This document shows, in pieces, positions 8,828-18,519 of a stretch of DNA of 64,000 nt (its first letter is position 1; each line of letters begins with the position of its first letter). The position numbers and the translations under genes were made by a program. The stretch is taken from the NCBI RefSeq assembly GCF_026627255.1, contig NZ_JAPNLM010000001.1, positions 651,350-715,349 of the forward strand, read 5' to 3'. The notes under the pieces were generated by a model. That model worked only from the letters and a program-made list of their open reading frames with translations. It was not told where the DNA came from and searched no databases. The DNA is from Streptomyces antarcticus (GTDB lineage Bacteria > Actinomycetota > Actinomycetes > Streptomycetales > Streptomycetaceae).

Positions 8828-9580
8828 TCACCTCACCGGCAGGTGGTACGCCAGGCGGTAGCGGTCCGCCGGGACCACCACGTCCGCCGTCTCCACGGCG
8901 CGGCCGGACGCGAAGTACGTACGCCCGATCACCAGCACCACGTGCCCCGGCACCCCGCCCAGCTGGAGCAGTTCCTCCGCGAGGCCGGGCCGCGCGCCGA
9001 CCTCCTCCACCACGTTGTCCACGACGACGTCGATCGCGGCCATCCGGTCGACCACGCCGGAACCGCCCAGCGGGCCTTCCTCCGGCAGCATCACGGGGGT
9101 CCGGCCGGTCACTGCGAGCGGCTCCCAGGACGTCGACAGCATCATCGCCTCCCCCGCGTCGCGGTAGACGTACCGCGTCCGCATCACCCGCTCGCCCGGT
9201 TCGATGCCGAGCCGTTCCGCGATCTCCGCCGGGGCGGCCTCCTGTTCGCTGCGCGACTCCCACGTGCCGCGCGCGCCCGACTCCGCCTGCTCCTGCCGGA
9301 ACGGCGTCGAGGTGCCGCCCGTGCGGTACCCGGAGCGCGCGACCCGCCGCGGCACCAGCTGCTCCCGTACGTAGGTGCCCGACCCGGACCGGCCCTCGAC
9401 GAGGCCCTCCGCCATCAGGACCTTGCGGGCCTCCAGCGCCACGGTGTCGGAGACCCCGTACTCCTCGCGGATGCGGGCCTGCGAAGGGAGCCGGGCGTGC
9501 GGGGGCAGGGAACCGTCGACGATCTTCCGTCGGAGATCCCCGGCCACGCGCAGATAGGCCGGCTGCTCACCGAAAGTCAC
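8828..9580 (-). CDS. GntR/HutC-family transcriptional regulator
   Basis: 250 residues. The winged helix-turn-helix is at about 5-72 (LRRKIVDGSLPPHARLPSQA, then GLVEGRSGSGTYV) and the UTRA ligand-binding domain covers about 95-245. GTG start with GGGAG 8 bases upstream. UTRA domains usually bind sugars, amino acids or related small effectors. No obvious target operon lies beside it: the downstream neighbour is a decayed permease remnant. It may once have regulated that locus and now act elsewhere, or be autoregulated from the 137-bp region upstream. Confidence 0.9.
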   Translation of the reverse strand: MTFGEQPAYLRVAGDLRRKIVDGSLPPHARLPSQARIREEYGVSDTVALEARKVLMAEGLVEGRSGSGTYVREQLVPRRVARSGYRTGGTSTPFRQEQAESGARGTWESRSEQEAAPAEIAERLGIEPGERVMRTRYVYRDAGEAMMLSTSWEPLAVTGRTPVMLPEEGPLGGSGVVDRMAAIDVVVDNVVEEVGARPGLAEELLQLGGVPGHVVLVIGRTYFASGRAVETADVVVPADRYRLAYHLPVR

Positions 9581-9717
9581 TGGCCACTCCCATCAGGTTG
9601 ACAGACAGCTACAGCCTGGCAACCTACGGTTGTACATCGCAAGCAAGGGCCAAAGTTTCACCCGAAGTGATGAAGCCAGGTCACTCAAACCCGTTACCGC
9701 GCGTTACGCCGACGACG

Positions 9718-10896
9718 TCAGGCCGATTCCGTCGAGGGCCGGTCGCCGGAGCCGCCCGGGCCGCCCCCTCCGGGTCCCGCGGGGTCCTCCTCCAGCCAGT
9801 CCGGCACCGTCGTCGACAGCCCGTAGGCCCCGCGCAGCGCCTTCTCGCCCGTCACGGACATCGCGCCGTCGGCCCGCTCCCACAGCCGGTCGAACTCCGC
9901 CGCCGTCCGCGCCTGCGAGGCCCGCTGCCAGACCGCACGGGCGGCCTCGGCCTCCTTCAGCCGGGCCCGCGCCGCCTCGCCGATCCCGGGCCGGGTCGCG
10001 TGCCGCCGCAGCACCGCGACCTCGTCCCCCAGCGCGGAGTACACCTCGCGCGCCCACGCCTGGTGCTCCTGGAGCGCGTCCGCCGCGTCCTCCTCGGGGG
10101 CCCGGCCGAAGGCGAGGTCGAGGGCGTTGGCCGCCGTCAGGTACTCGGCCTGCTCGGAGGTCAGCATCCCGCGGTCCTTGCGCACGCTGCCGCTGTGCTC
10201 CCGCGTCGTCGTGCCGATCACGCAGAGCAACTGCCGGTCGCCCTCGTTCCAGGACCGGGACGAGGGCGGGAAGTAGTACATCTCCGCGTACGGGGGCAGC
10301 GCCCACGTGTCCATCGCGTAAGCGTCCTGGGCCTTCCAGCACTCCTTCTGGGCCAGGCTGTCCGCCTGGTGCGAACCGGCCCGTTCGGACCCGGGCAGGT
10401 CGAACGGGGCGGACGAGGTGACCTCGGCGTGGTGCGGCTCCGCGCAGTCCACCGCGTACATCAGCGCCTGGCGGCCCGTCAGGTCCCCGCCCGGGACGTT
10501 GAAGCACTCCCCGGCGGACAGGTCCTCCATGTCCGTCAGCTCGCCCTCCGCCCCGCTCGGCACCGAGACGGCGTCCAGCCGGTCGCCGACCGCCCTCACC
10601 AGCGGGCCCGCGGCGAGCGCGAACACCGCGGTCATCGCCACGGAGACGGCGAGGCCGGTGACGGCCAGCGCCTTGCCCCGCTCGCGCCTGTTCGCGATCT
10701 GTACGAGGGCCACGACCCCGAAGACGATGCCGAGCGGCGGGAAGCAGAGCAGCCCGACGAGGAGCGAGGCGAGCGCGAACCCGTTGAGCGCCGGCCGCCC
10801 CGGCCCGCGGCCCGGCGGCGGCCCCCACACGTGCGGCGGCGACGGCGGAACCCAGGAACGGCCCGGTCCGGAGGGCGGGGGCGGCGGAATGCTCAC
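9718..10896 (-). CDS. DUF4190 / septum-formation-family membrane protein
   Basis: 392 residues. A Pro-rich N-terminus (about 1-35) is followed by two membrane segments forming a DUF4190 unit (about 38-95, ALASLLVGLLCFPPLGIVFG and a second helix). After that comes an extracellular part with paired cysteines (SAGECFN, VDCAEPHHAEV, KECWKAQ, LLCVIG) matching the septum-formation family, then a charged helical tail rich in Ala, Arg and Glu. The DCAEPHHAEV motif is the family hallmark. The molecular role in division is not established. It sits between a GntR gene and a subtilase gene, both on the same strand. Confidence 0.82.
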   Translation of the reverse strand: MSIPPPPPSGPGRSWVPPSPPHVWGPPPGRGPGRPALNGFALASLLVGLLCFPPLGIVFGVVALVQIANRRERGKALAVTGLAVSVAMTAVFALAAGPLVRAVGDRLDAVSVPSGAEGELTDMEDLSAGECFNVPGGDLTGRQALMYAVDCAEPHHAEVTSSAPFDLPGSERAGSHQADSLAQKECWKAQDAYAMDTWALPPYAEMYYFPPSSRSWNEGDRQLLCVIGTTTREHSGSVRKDRGMLTSEQAEYLTAANALDLAFGRAPEEDAADALQEHQAWAREVYSALGDEVAVLRRHATRPGIGEAARARLKEAEAARAVWQRASQARTAAEFDRLWERADGAMSVTGEKALRGAYGLSTTVPDWLEEDPAGPGGGGPGGSGDRPSTESA

Positions 10897-10970
10897 GGGG
10901 CGGGGAACTCCATCACGGCAGACTGCGGTCGGTCGCGCGAAGACGCGAACGAATGCGCGAATAGTACGCA

Positions 10971-11001
10971 GCAGGGGCGACCGGCCCCCGGTCGCCCCTG
11001 C
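10971..11001. terminator. Strong hairpin after the subtilase gene
   Basis: Perfect 14-bp stem: GCAGGGGCGACCGG (10971-10984), loop CCC, then its complement (10988-11001). It lies 40 bp past the subtilase stop and upstream of the septum-family gene, so it separates the two minus-strand transcripts. Confidence 0.8.
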
Positions 11002-11041
11002 CTGTTCACCGCGGCTCAGTCACCGCTGTCCCCGGCGTTCC

Positions 11042-12616
11042 TCAGAACTGGAGCGCCCAGGAGTCGATCTTGCCGATGTCGGCGTTCGCGAGGTCCGCGA
11101 CCCGGAGCTTCCAGACGCCGTTGGCAACCTCGGAGGAGGCGTTCACGGTGAAGGTCTGGATGATGTTGTCCGCGCTGCCGCCGGTGCGGTTGCGCAGGTT
11201 GTAGACGGTGCCGTCCGGGGCGACGAGGTCGACCTTCAGGTCACCGACGTAGGTGTGCTTGATGTCGACCGGCACGCTCAGCGTGGCCGGGGCGTTGCCG
11301 GAGATCCCGCTGACGGTGACCGGCGACTCGACGGTGGCGTTGTCGGCGATCGCGTAGTCGTTCAGGTTCTCGAAGCGCGTGCCCGGGCCGGGCGGGGTGG
11401 TGCCGGCGCCGATGTAGAGCAGGCGGTTCGGGGAGCCGGTGCCGGGGCTGGTCACCACGTTCGGGGTGGCGGCGGCGACGAGGCCCGCGGAGATCTGGGC
11501 GGGGGTGCTGCCCGGGTTCAGCGAGAGGTAGACGGCGGCCGCGCCCGCGACGTGCGGCGAGGCCATCGAGGTACCGGAGATGCTGTTGGTGGCGGTGTCG
11601 CCCGTGCCCCACGTGGAGGTGATCGAGGAGCCCGGCGCGAAGATGTCCAGGATGGAGCCGTAGTTGGAGTAGCTGGCCTTCGCGTCGGTGCTGGTGGTGG
11701 CGCCGACCGTGATGGCCTCGGCGACGCGCGCCGGGGACTTGGTGGAGGCGTCGGCCGTCTCGTTGCCCGCCGCGACGGCGTAGGTGATGCCGGAGGCTAT
11801 GGAGTTGCGTACGGCGGTGTCGAGCGCGGAGTCCGCGCCGCCGCCGAGCGACATGTTGGCGACGGCCGGCTTGACGGCGTTGCGCGTCACCCAGTCGATG
11901 CCGGCGACGACCTGGGCCGTCGTGCCCGAGCCCTGGTTGTTGAGCACGCGGACGCCGACGATCTTGGCCTTCTTGGCCACGCCGTACGCGCCGCCGCCGA
12001 CGGTGCCGGCGACGTGCGTCCCGTGGCCGTGGCCGTCCTGGGCGGTGTTGTCGTTGTCGATGGCGTCGTAGCCGTAGGAGGCGCGGCCGCCGAAGTCCTG
12101 GTGGGTGATCCGGACCCCGGTGTCGATGATGTACGCGGTGACGCCCTCGCCGGCCTTGTCGGGGTAGGTGTAGCTCTGGTTCAGCGGGAGGGCCCGCTGG
12201 TCGATGCGGTCCAGGCCCCACGACGGCGGGTTGGGCTGGGTGGCGTTGACGGTGAAGGTGCGGTTCTGCACGACCGACTTCACGGCGGGGTCGGCGGCGA
12301 GTTTTCTGGCCTGCGCCTCGGAGACCTCGACGGAGTAGCCGTTGAGAGCGGCGCTGTAGGTCCGGTCGATCTTCGCTCCGTACCGCTTGGCGACGGCCTT
12401 GCCGCTGTCGGCGGTGGAGCGGGCTGCGGAGTCCTTCAGGGTCACGATGTAGCTGCCGGGGACGGACCCGGCGGCTCCGGCGTTCTCGATGACGCCCTGT
12501 GCGCCGCCGTCGGCCGCCGAGGCGGGGAGGGCGGCGGCCGCGCCGAGCGCGAGGGCCGCGACGGCGATCGCGCTGATGCCGGTGATCTTCCGGCGGGTGT
12601 GACGCATCACGGACAT
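11042..12616 (-). CDS. Secreted S8 subtilase (proteinase K-like) with P domain
   Basis: 524 residues from the ATG at 12616, which follows AGGAGG by nine bases; an earlier in-frame ATG at 12634 lies before that ribosome-binding site and is rejected. Signal peptide about 1-35 (ends LPASAA), inhibitor I9 propeptide about 50-125 ([10 protein letters not shown]), protease domain about 130-405. Catalytic triad: D165 in YIIDTGV, H198 in [11 protein letters not shown]350 in [13 protein letters not shown]-terminal P domain (about 410-524) carries [19 protein letters not shown]. Extracellular endoprotease, probably autoprocessed. A terminator follows it. Confidence 0.95.
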   Translation of the reverse strand: MSVMRHTRRKITGISAIAVAALALGAAAALPASAADGGAQGVIENAGAAGSVPGSYIVTLKDSAARSTADSGKAVAKRYGAKIDRTYSAALNGYSVEVSEAQARKLAADPAVKSVVQNRTFTVNATQPNPPSWGLDRIDQRALPLNQSYTYPDKAGEGVTAYIIDTGVRITHQDFGGRASYGYDAIDNDNTAQDGHGHGTHVAGTVGGGAYGVAKKAKIVGVRVLNNQGSGTTAQVVAGIDWVTRNAVKPAVANMSLGGGADSALDTAVRNSIASGITYAVAAGNETADASTKSPARVAEAITVGATTSTDAKASYSNYGSILDIFAPGSSITSTWGTGDTATNSISGTSMASPHVAGAAAVYLSLNPGSTPAQISAGLVAAATPNVVTSPGTGSPNRLLYIGAGTTPPGPGTRFENLNDYAIADNATVESPVTVSGISGNAPATLSVPVDIKHTYVGDLKVDLVAPDGTVYNLRNRTGGSADNIIQTFTVNASSEVANGVWKLRVADLANADIGKIDSWALQF

Positions 12617-12836
12617 GTGAGGGGTCCTCCTCATAGGTGGTGCGCTGCGGGGGGTGGGGCGGTGCCGTACGGGTGGGGTCCGAGCATGGCTTAGTCATGT
12701 TCACGACAAGGCATTCGGCCCAACGGAGCGCCGCCCAGGAAAGGTTGACTTACCGTCAGCGCTTCCCACAAGAGGACAACGGACGCGTAACATCCGTGCC
12801 ATACAACGGCCATGATTGAGCAAAGGCACTCCGCAC

Positions 12837-13949
12837 ATGACGCACGCACTCCCCGGTTACGTCTGCGCCGAGGACGGCACCCGCGCGGACGTCCGCACCG
12901 CCCCCTGGTGCTGTCCGGTCTGCTCGGGCCCGTGGGACCTCGATTTCACGCCGGATCCGGCGGCCGTGCTGGATCCGGCCTCCGGCCCCAACTCGCTGTG
13001 GCGGTACGCGCCGGCGCTGCCGCTGCCGGGGGCGTTCTCCGTGTCCCTGGCGGAGGGCCACACTCCGCTGGTGCCGCTGGCCGAGCGGATTCACGCCAAG
13101 CTCGACTTCCTGATGCCGACCCTGTCGTTCAAGGACCGGGGCGCGGTGATGCTCGCCGAGGTGGCCCGGCGGCTGGCTCCGGAGCGGGTCGTGGCGGACA
13201 GCAGCGGCAACGCGGGGACCTCGGTGGCGGCCTATTGCGCGCGGGCCGGACTCGATTGTGAAGTTTTCGTGCCCGAGGGCACCTCGGAGAAGAAGACCGG
13301 TCAGATGCGGGCGCACGGGGCGGCCGTACGGCTGGTCCCCGGCGGACGCGAGGCCGCCGCGGCCGCGGCCCGGGAGGCCGCCGACGGGCCGGGGGTCTTC
13401 TACGCGAGCCACGTCTTCAACCCGTACTTCCTGCACGGCACGAAGACGTACGTGTACGAGGTGTGGGAGGAACTCGGCGGCCGTCTGCCGGAGGTCCTGG
13501 TCGTCCCCGTGGGGAACGGGACCCTGCTGCTCGGCGCCGCGCTCGCGGTGGCGGAGCTGTCCCGGCGCGGGGTCCGGCCGCCGGCGCTGATCGCCGTCCA
13601 GGCGGAGGCGGTGGCCCCGCTGGCGGCGGCCTTCGCGGCCAGCTCCGAGGACGCCGGCCCGGTGCCCCAGCGGCCCACCCTGGCCGAGGGCATCGCGATC
13701 CCGGCGCCGCCGAGGGCCCGCCAGATCCTGGCCGCCGTACGCGCCTCCGGCGGCACCTTCCTGACCGTCCCGGAGGACCGGCTGCGGGAAGCCCAGCGGG
13801 ACCTGGCCCGCCGCGGCCTCTTCGTGGAGCCGACGGCGGCGGCCTGCTGGGCGGCCGTGGGCCCGTCGGCCCCCGGCGACCCCCTGCGGGGCCGCACGGC
13901 GGTGGTCCCCCTGTGCGGCGCGGGCGCGAAGACGGGCCTGGCCGCGTAG
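12837..13949 (+). CDS. Threonine-synthase-family PLP enzyme
   Basis: 370 residues from ATG; an in-frame TTG at 12816 is an alternative. Fold type II PLP enzyme: the Schiff-base lysine is in TLSFKDRGA, the phosphate-binding loop is SSGNAGTS, and a late glycine motif is VPVGNGTLLLG. The N-terminus carries a small zinc-ribbon-like pattern (YVCAEDG, then WCCPVC), common in threonine synthases. It lacks the long N-terminal domain of the yeast/E. coli type. Activity on O-phosphohomoserine is plausible, but this paralogue is not linked to hom or thrB here, so another beta-elimination or replacement reaction is possible. Confidence 0.85.
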   Translation: MTHALPGYVCAEDGTRADVRTAPWCCPVCSGPWDLDFTPDPAAVLDPASGPNSLWRYAPALPLPGAFSVSLAEGHTPLVPLAERIHAKLDFLMPTLSFKDRGAVMLAEVARRLAPERVVADSSGNAGTSVAAYCARAGLDCEVFVPEGTSEKKTGQMRAHGAAVRLVPGGREAAAAAAREAADGPGVFYASHVFNPYFLHGTKTYVYEVWEELGGRLPEVLVVPVGNGTLLLGAALAVAELSRRGVRPPALIAVQAEAVAPLAAAFAASSEDAGPVPQRPTLAEGIAIPAPPRARQILAAVRASGGTFLTVPEDRLREAQRDLARRGLFVEPTAAACWAAVGPSAPGDPLRGRTAVVPLCGAGAKTGLAA

Positions 13950-14416
13950 GACGCGCCGGCGGTACGGAGGCGTAGGGGCCGGAGGCCGTACGGGCTGGGG
14001 GCTTACGGGCCCGCCGCCGTACGGGCCGGAGGTGTAGGGGCCCGCCGCCGTACGGGCCGGAGGTGTAGGGGCCCGCCGCCGGACGGGCCGGAGGTGTAGG
14101 GGCCGGCCGCGTAGGGGCCAGCCGCGTTCGGCCGGAGACGTTCGGGCCTGAGGCGTTCGGGCCTGCCGGCCGCCGTACGGATTCGGCGGGACCGGTGGGT
14201 TCAGCCGGGTCGGCCAGCCACCGTACGGGGTCGGCGGGACCGACAGGACCGTCAGGCGGGCCGGCCGGTCCGCCGGGGCCGGCAGGACCGCCGGGGCCCC
14301 GGGTGCCGGTGGGCGGGCCGCCCGTACGGCCGCCGGTCGGCGGGGCGGGACGGGCCGCCGGACCAGATGTCGGAAACTCGCGAGCGCCGCCCCGGCCCGT
14401 CTGGTGGACTGCCCCC
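13950..14416. repeat. Gene-free 467-bp spacer with a 31-bp tandem repeat
   Basis: Three near-identical 31-bp units start at 14019, 14050 and 14081; each contains GTACGGGCCGGAGGTGTAGG (third copy G for T at position 2). More diverged relatives flank them on both sides (TACGGG, GTAGGGGCC, GTTCGGGCC). Because 31 is not a multiple of three, any reading frame would change at every copy, so this is not a protein repeat. No promoter or gene is evident apart from the last 60 bases before the next start. Confidence 0.8.
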
Positions 14417-15235
14417 ATGACCACGAACACGGCCCTCGCCGCCCAGGCCACCGCCTTCGCGCGCCTGCACACCCCCGCCGCGCCCCTCGCCCTCGCCAAC
14501 GCATGGGACGTGGCGAGCGCCCGTCTCGTCGAGGCCGCCGGAGCGCCCGCCGTCGCCACCACGAGCGCCGGGGTCGCCTGGTCCCTCGGCTCCCCCGACG
14601 GCGACGCCCTGTCCCGCGACCGCGCCCTCCGCCTGATCGCCCGCGTGGCCGCCGCCGTCGCCGTGCCCGTCACCGCCGACATCGAGGGCGGCTTCGGCGC
14701 CGACGCCGCCGCCGTCGGCGAGACCGTCACCGGGGTCCTGGACGCCGGCGCGGTCGGCGTCAACATCGAGGACGGCAACCGCTCCCCCGCCGAGCACGCC
14801 GAGCGCCTGGCCGCCGCCCGCGCCGCCGCCGACGCCGCCGGGGTCCCGCTGTTCGTCAACGCCCGCATCGACACGTTCCTGTTCGGCCTCGGCGACCCCG
14901 CCACCCGCCTCGACGAGACCCTCGCCCGCGCCGCCGCCTACCTCCGGGCGGGCGCCTCCGGCATCTTCGTGCCCGGCGTGACCGACCCGTCCGTGGTCGC
15001 CGAGCTCGCCCGGGGTATCGACGCCCCGCTCAACGTCCTCGTCGGCCCCGGCGCCCCGGCCGTCGCCGCCCTCGGCGCGCTCGGCGTCTCCCGCGTCAGC
15101 CTCGGCTCCTGGGTCGCCGAGGCCGCGTACGCCGTCGTCCGCCGCGCCGCCGAGGAGCTGGTCTCCGGCGGCACCTACGGCACGCTCGCGCACTCCCTCC
15201 CGTACGGCGAGCTGAACGGCCTGCTCAAGGGCTGA
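14417..15235 (+). CDS. Isocitrate lyase / PEP mutase superfamily enzyme
   Basis: 272 residues from ATG 14417. Single TIM-barrel of the ICL/PEPM type: ALANAWDVASARL near the N-terminus, metal-binding VTADIEGGFG, GVNIEDGN, and FVNARIDTFLFG. The isocitrate-lyase active-site KKCGH motif is absent, so it is more like a 2-methylisocitrate-lyase-like or phosphonopyruvate hydrolase-like member, or a C-C/P-C lyase of unknown substrate. The EamA exporter gene starts 44 bp downstream and may be cotranscribed. The upstream repeats are not part of the gene. Confidence 0.85.
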   Translation: MTTNTALAAQATAFARLHTPAAPLALANAWDVASARLVEAAGAPAVATTSAGVAWSLGSPDGDALSRDRALRLIARVAAAVAVPVTADIEGGFGADAAAVGETVTGVLDAGAVGVNIEDGNRSPAEHAERLAAARAAADAAGVPLFVNARIDTFLFGLGDPATRLDETLARAAAYLRAGASGIFVPGVTDPSVVAELARGIDAPLNVLVGPGAPAVAALGALGVSRVSLGSWVAEAAYAVVRRAAEELVSGGTYGTLAHSLPYGELNGLLKG

Positions 15236-15279
15236 GAAACCCGGAAGCCCGCGGGAGCCAACGACTTTAGGATCCGGTC

Positions 15280-16215
15280 ATGCCCACCACATCGCCGCCG
15301 CGGAACGCGCCCGAGGGCGCCCCGCCGCGGCAGAACACCGGTGCCGTCTGGACCGCGCTGACCCTCGTCTACGTCCTGTGGGGCTCGACCTACCTCGGCA
15401 TCCGGATCGTCGTCGGGACGATGCCCCCGTTCCTCTCCGCGGGCGCCCGCTTCATCACGGCCGGGCTGCTGCTGGCCGCCCTCGTCGCCTGGCGGTACGG
15501 ACCGGCCGCGCTCAGGGTCACCCGCACCCAGCTCGGCTCGGCCGTCGTCGTGGGGCTGCTGCTGGTCCTCGGCGGCAACGGCCTCGTCGTCCTCGCCGAG
15601 ACCGACGTGCCTTCCGGCCTCGCCGCGCTGCTGGTGGCGGCGGTACCGATGTGGCTGGTGGTGCTGCGGGCGGGCAGCGGGGACCGGCCCCCGCCGCGCA
15701 CCCTGGCCGGGGTGCTGCTCGGCTTCGCCGGGCTGACCGTGCTGACGGCTCCGGGGTTCAGCGGCGAGGTGCGGCTGACGGGGGTCCTGCTGGTGCTGGC
15801 CGCCTCGGTGCTGTGGTCACTGGGCTCGTTCTCCGCGTCGAAGCTGAGCCTGCCGGGCAACCCCTTCACGGGCAGCGCGTACCAGATGGCCGCGGGCGGG
15901 GTCGGCGGGGTGATCGTCGGCCTGCTGCGCGGCGAGCACCGCGGCCTGGACCCGGCCGCCTTCTCGACGGCCTCCTGGCTGGCCCTCGGCTACCTGGTCC
16001 TGTTCGGCTCGCTCATCGCCTTCACGGCGTACGCGTGGCTGCTCCAGGCGGCGCCGCTGTCACTCGTCGGCACGTACGCGTACGTCAACCCGGTGGTGGC
16101 CGTGGCCCTCGGCGCGCTCATCCTCGACGAGGCCCTGACCTGGCCGATCCTGCTCGGCGGCGCGGTCGTCGTGGCGGCGGTGGGCGTGATCGTCAGCACG
16201 GAGCGGCGCACGTAG
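15280..16215 (+). CDS. EamA/DMT-family exporter
   Basis: 311 residues with about ten hydrophobic segments forming two EamA repeats (about 28-150 and 170-305). Signature stretches include YVLWGSTYLGIRI, ETDVPSGLAALL and GTYAYVNPVVAVALGALILDE. Family knowledge: drug/metabolite transporters that export amino acids, sugars or small toxic compounds. The close spacing to the ICL/PEPM gene suggests a shared transcript. Downstream sequence to 16377 is GC-rich GTAGCCGCC-type repeats with no gene. Confidence 0.9.
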   Translation: MPTTSPPRNAPEGAPPRQNTGAVWTALTLVYVLWGSTYLGIRIVVGTMPPFLSAGARFITAGLLLAALVAWRYGPAALRVTRTQLGSAVVVGLLLVLGGNGLVVLAETDVPSGLAALLVAAVPMWLVVLRAGSGDRPPPRTLAGVLLGFAGLTVLTAPGFSGEVRLTGVLLVLAASVLWSLGSFSASKLSLPGNPFTGSAYQMAAGGVGGVIVGLLRGEHRGLDPAAFSTASWLALGYLVLFGSLIAFTAYAWLLQAAPLSLVGTYAYVNPVVAVALGALILDEALTWPILLGGAVVVAAVGVIVSTERRT

Positions 16216-16377
16216 CCGCCCCGTACGCAGCCGCCGTCGGGGCCGCCGCACGTAGCCGCCGTACGGGGCGCCCGGGCCCACCCGGCCCGGCGCCCACTCG
16301 GGCCCGCTCTCTCCGGGCCACTCGGGCCCGCTCGGCCCCCTCGGGCCCGCGCCCGGCGCCGCCCGCCCCGCCCCCGC

Positions 16378-17169
16378 TCAGCCCCGCGCGGCCCGCTCGT
16401 ACAGGGCCCTGGCGTGCTCGTCGAAGACCGCGGCCGTGGAGTCCACGTCCGTGTCCCCGCCGCTCAGCACGCCGATGAGCCGCCCCGGCTGCCCCGGTCC
16501 GCCCCGGTCGGCGAACCAGGGGCTGCCGCTGGTGCCCGTCCAGAACCCGGCGCAGCTGATGTACAGCATGTCGGGGTCCTCCTCGTCGTGGCGGGTCTGG
16601 GTGGTGCAGGAGACCGGCTTGTTCTGCGGATTGTGCTCCGACTCCGGGTAGCCGACGACGGTCACGTCCCGGTCGTACCCGGAGGTCCAGTCGGGGACCG
16701 GGGCCTCGCCGCGCCCTCCCACCGCCTCCTGGACGCTGCGCCCGTCCTCGTCCGGGGCGATGGTGAGGAAGGCGAAGTCGGCGGTGTCCTCGCCCCACTT
16801 CGTCCAGCGCTCGTCCACGTGGATCGAGCGGACCTTCCAGACGCCGAGCGGCTGGGTGCCGGATCCCTCCCCGGAGAAGGCGGGGGCGAAGGCGAGCTCG
16901 CCGATGGCCAGGCCGTCGTGGGCGACCTCGCCCGCCTCCCCGTCCTCGCCCGCCGGGGCCACGCAGTGCGCGGCGGTGGCGACGACGTTGCCCTCGGGGC
17001 TGTCGACGACGCTCGCCGTGCACCAGTGCTCCCCGTTGGCCATCAGCACGCCGACGGTGGGGAAGGGGTGCACCGGCCGCTCTCCCGGCGCCTCGACGAA
17101 GGCGACGGCGAACACCGCCACGATCCCCGCGGCCGCGGCGGCCGACGCCCCCTTCACCACCGTGCTCAT
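16378..17169 (-). CDS. Secreted or anchored trypsin-like serine protease
   Basis: 263 residues. The start is ATG 17169, which overlaps the TGA of the upstream esterase as ATGA; the longer frame to 17217 is rejected for that reason. A signal/anchor segment (about 4-26) precedes the protease. Triad residues appear in TAAHCV (His), TADFAFL (Asp) and GTSGSPW (Ser). Cysteine pairs surround the His loop. S1 family, glutamyl-endopeptidase/V8-like in length and style. Translational coupling to the esterase suggests the two extracellular hydrolases are made together. Confidence 0.88.
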   Translation of the reverse strand: MSTVVKGASAAAAAGIVAVFAVAFVEAPGERPVHPFPTVGVLMANGEHWCTASVVDSPEGNVVATAAHCVAPAGEDGEAGEVAHDGLAIGELAFAPAFSGEGSGTQPLGVWKVRSIHVDERWTKWGEDTADFAFLTIAPDEDGRSVQEAVGGRGEAPVPDWTSGYDRDVTVVGYPESEHNPQNKPVSCTTQTRHDEEDPDMLYISCAGFWTGTSGSPWFADRGGPGQPGRLIGVLSGGDTDVDSTAAVFDEHARALYERAARG

Positions 17170-18275
17170 CGCACGGCGGGGTCGGGTGTCGGCGCCGCCA
17201 TCACCTTGCTGATCCACGCCAGGGAGCCCTCCCTCATGCCGCGTACGTACGACTTTCCGTTGTGCTCACCATCCTGGATCACCTGGAGCCGGGTGTGCAC
17301 GGGGCCCTTGCCGTACTCCTTCATGAACTTCTCGGCCTTGTCGCGGCCGGTCTCGGCGGTGCCGATCTGGAAGTTCACGTACACGTCCGGGCCGCCCGCC
17401 TGGAGCAGCTTCGCGGCGAGCTTCTCCGGGTTGTTCTCGTCCATCGCCCGCCTGTTCCCCTTCCACAGCGGGGAGTCGGGGACGATGTCGACCCCGCTGG
17501 CGATGGCCGCCTTGAAGCGGTCGGGGTGCTTCAGGACGTGCTTGAGCGCACCGAAACCGCCCGAGGAGGAACCCATGAAGGCCCACCCGTCGCGGGAGGT
17601 GAAGGTGCGGAAATTGGCCTTGGCGAAATCCGGGACGTCATCGGCCATCCAGGTGCCCATCCGGGGCTCTCCGGGGATGTCCGAGCCGTCGAAGTGGTGC
17701 TTGGTGTCGGCGTTGATCACCGGCATCACGAGGACGAAGGGCAGGCTGGTGCCGGCCGCCACCCCGTCGCTCACGGCCTTCTGGAGGCCGAGGCCGGGGC
17801 CCGTGCCCCAGTAGTTCGTGGGGTAGCCACGGCCGCCGGGCAGGGAGATCAGGACCGGGAAGGCGCTCTTGGCGTACCTCGGGTCGTCGTACTCCTTCGG
17901 CACCCACACCCACACGTCGCCCGTGAAGCCCGACTTCGCGCCGGTGAGGGTGGCCATGCCGATCTGGGTGCCGTCCGGCAGCCGGCTGGTGCGGGTGAAG
18001 CCGGCCGGCGGCCCGGTGGGCATCCGTACGCCCGGCCGGACGCCGGGGTCTTCGACGGCGTCCGAGGCGGTGGACGCCGCGGCCGTCTTCTCGTGGACCT
18101 TCCCGAAGGAGACCGGCTCCCCCACGTCCGAGAAGAGGCCGTACTTGTACGCCGCCGCACCGCCGGCGACGAGGGTGAGCGCGAGCCCACCGCTGATCAG
18201 GAGCAAGCGCGGGCGCTTGGGACGACGGCTTCCCCCGGTCGTGGGGCCGCCGTCGCCTTGCTGGTCATGCTGCAC
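17166..18275 (-). CDS. Membrane-anchored alpha/beta-hydrolase-fold esterase (copy 1)
   Basis: 369 residues from GTG 18275. A charged N-terminus is followed by one membrane segment (about 27-47, LLLISGGLALTLVAGGAAAY), then an extracellular esterase domain of the esterase-D/antigen-85-like type. Nucleophile elbow: GSSSGG; an oxyanion-side motif is PVLISLPGGRG; the likely His is in QDGEHNGKSYV. It is highly similar to the next gene, including GDVWVWVPKEYDDP. Role inferred: hydrolysis or acyl transfer at the cell surface. It ends in an ATGA overlap with the trypsin-like protease gene. Confidence 0.85.
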   Translation of the reverse strand: MQHDQQGDGGPTTGGSRRPKRPRLLLISGGLALTLVAGGAAAYKYGLFSDVGEPVSFGKVHEKTAAASTASDAVEDPGVRPGVRMPTGPPAGFTRTSRLPDGTQIGMATLTGAKSGFTGDVWVWVPKEYDDPRYAKSAFPVLISLPGGRGYPTNYWGTGPGLGLQKAVSDGVAAGTSLPFVLVMPVINADTKHHFDGSDIPGEPRMGTWMADDVPDFAKANFRTFTSRDGWAFMGSSSGGFGALKHVLKHPDRFKAAIASGVDIVPDSPLWKGNRRAMDENNPEKLAAKLLQAGGPDVYVNFQIGTAETGRDKAEKFMKEYGKGPVHTRLQVIQDGEHNGKSYVRGMREGSLAWISKVMAAPTPDPAVR

Positions 18276-18519
18276 GGATTTGTCCCGTTCCTTCTCCGGC
18301 GCCCGGTCAGGGCGCGGGTCGGACCGATCGGTCCCCCTTACACCCTTTACAGAGGTGTGAACGACGGGATGGGTTGCCTGGGACGGGCGCCACGTGGCGA
18401 GCGCCACGGACCGGGCGGAGCCGCGGCGGGTACGGGACCGGGCGGCGCCGCGGGCGCTACGGCCGCTCCGCGGGCGTCGCCGCGGCGGGTACCGGACCGG
18501 GGACCGGGCCCGGGGGAGG

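Noticed and set aside
9592..9640. GntR operator built around TTGTACAT and promoter TTGACA
   Set aside because: Words are suggestive, but no consistent inverted repeat or correctly spaced -10 on the right strand was found.
14019..14111. CRISPR-like regular repeats
   Set aside because: The units are contiguous with no unique spacers, and there are no cas genes nearby.
12756..14504. Minus-strand frame across the 31-bp repeats reading PYTSGPYGGGP-like peptides
   Set aside because: The 31-bp period shifts frame at each copy, and the rest is antisense to the PLP-enzyme gene.
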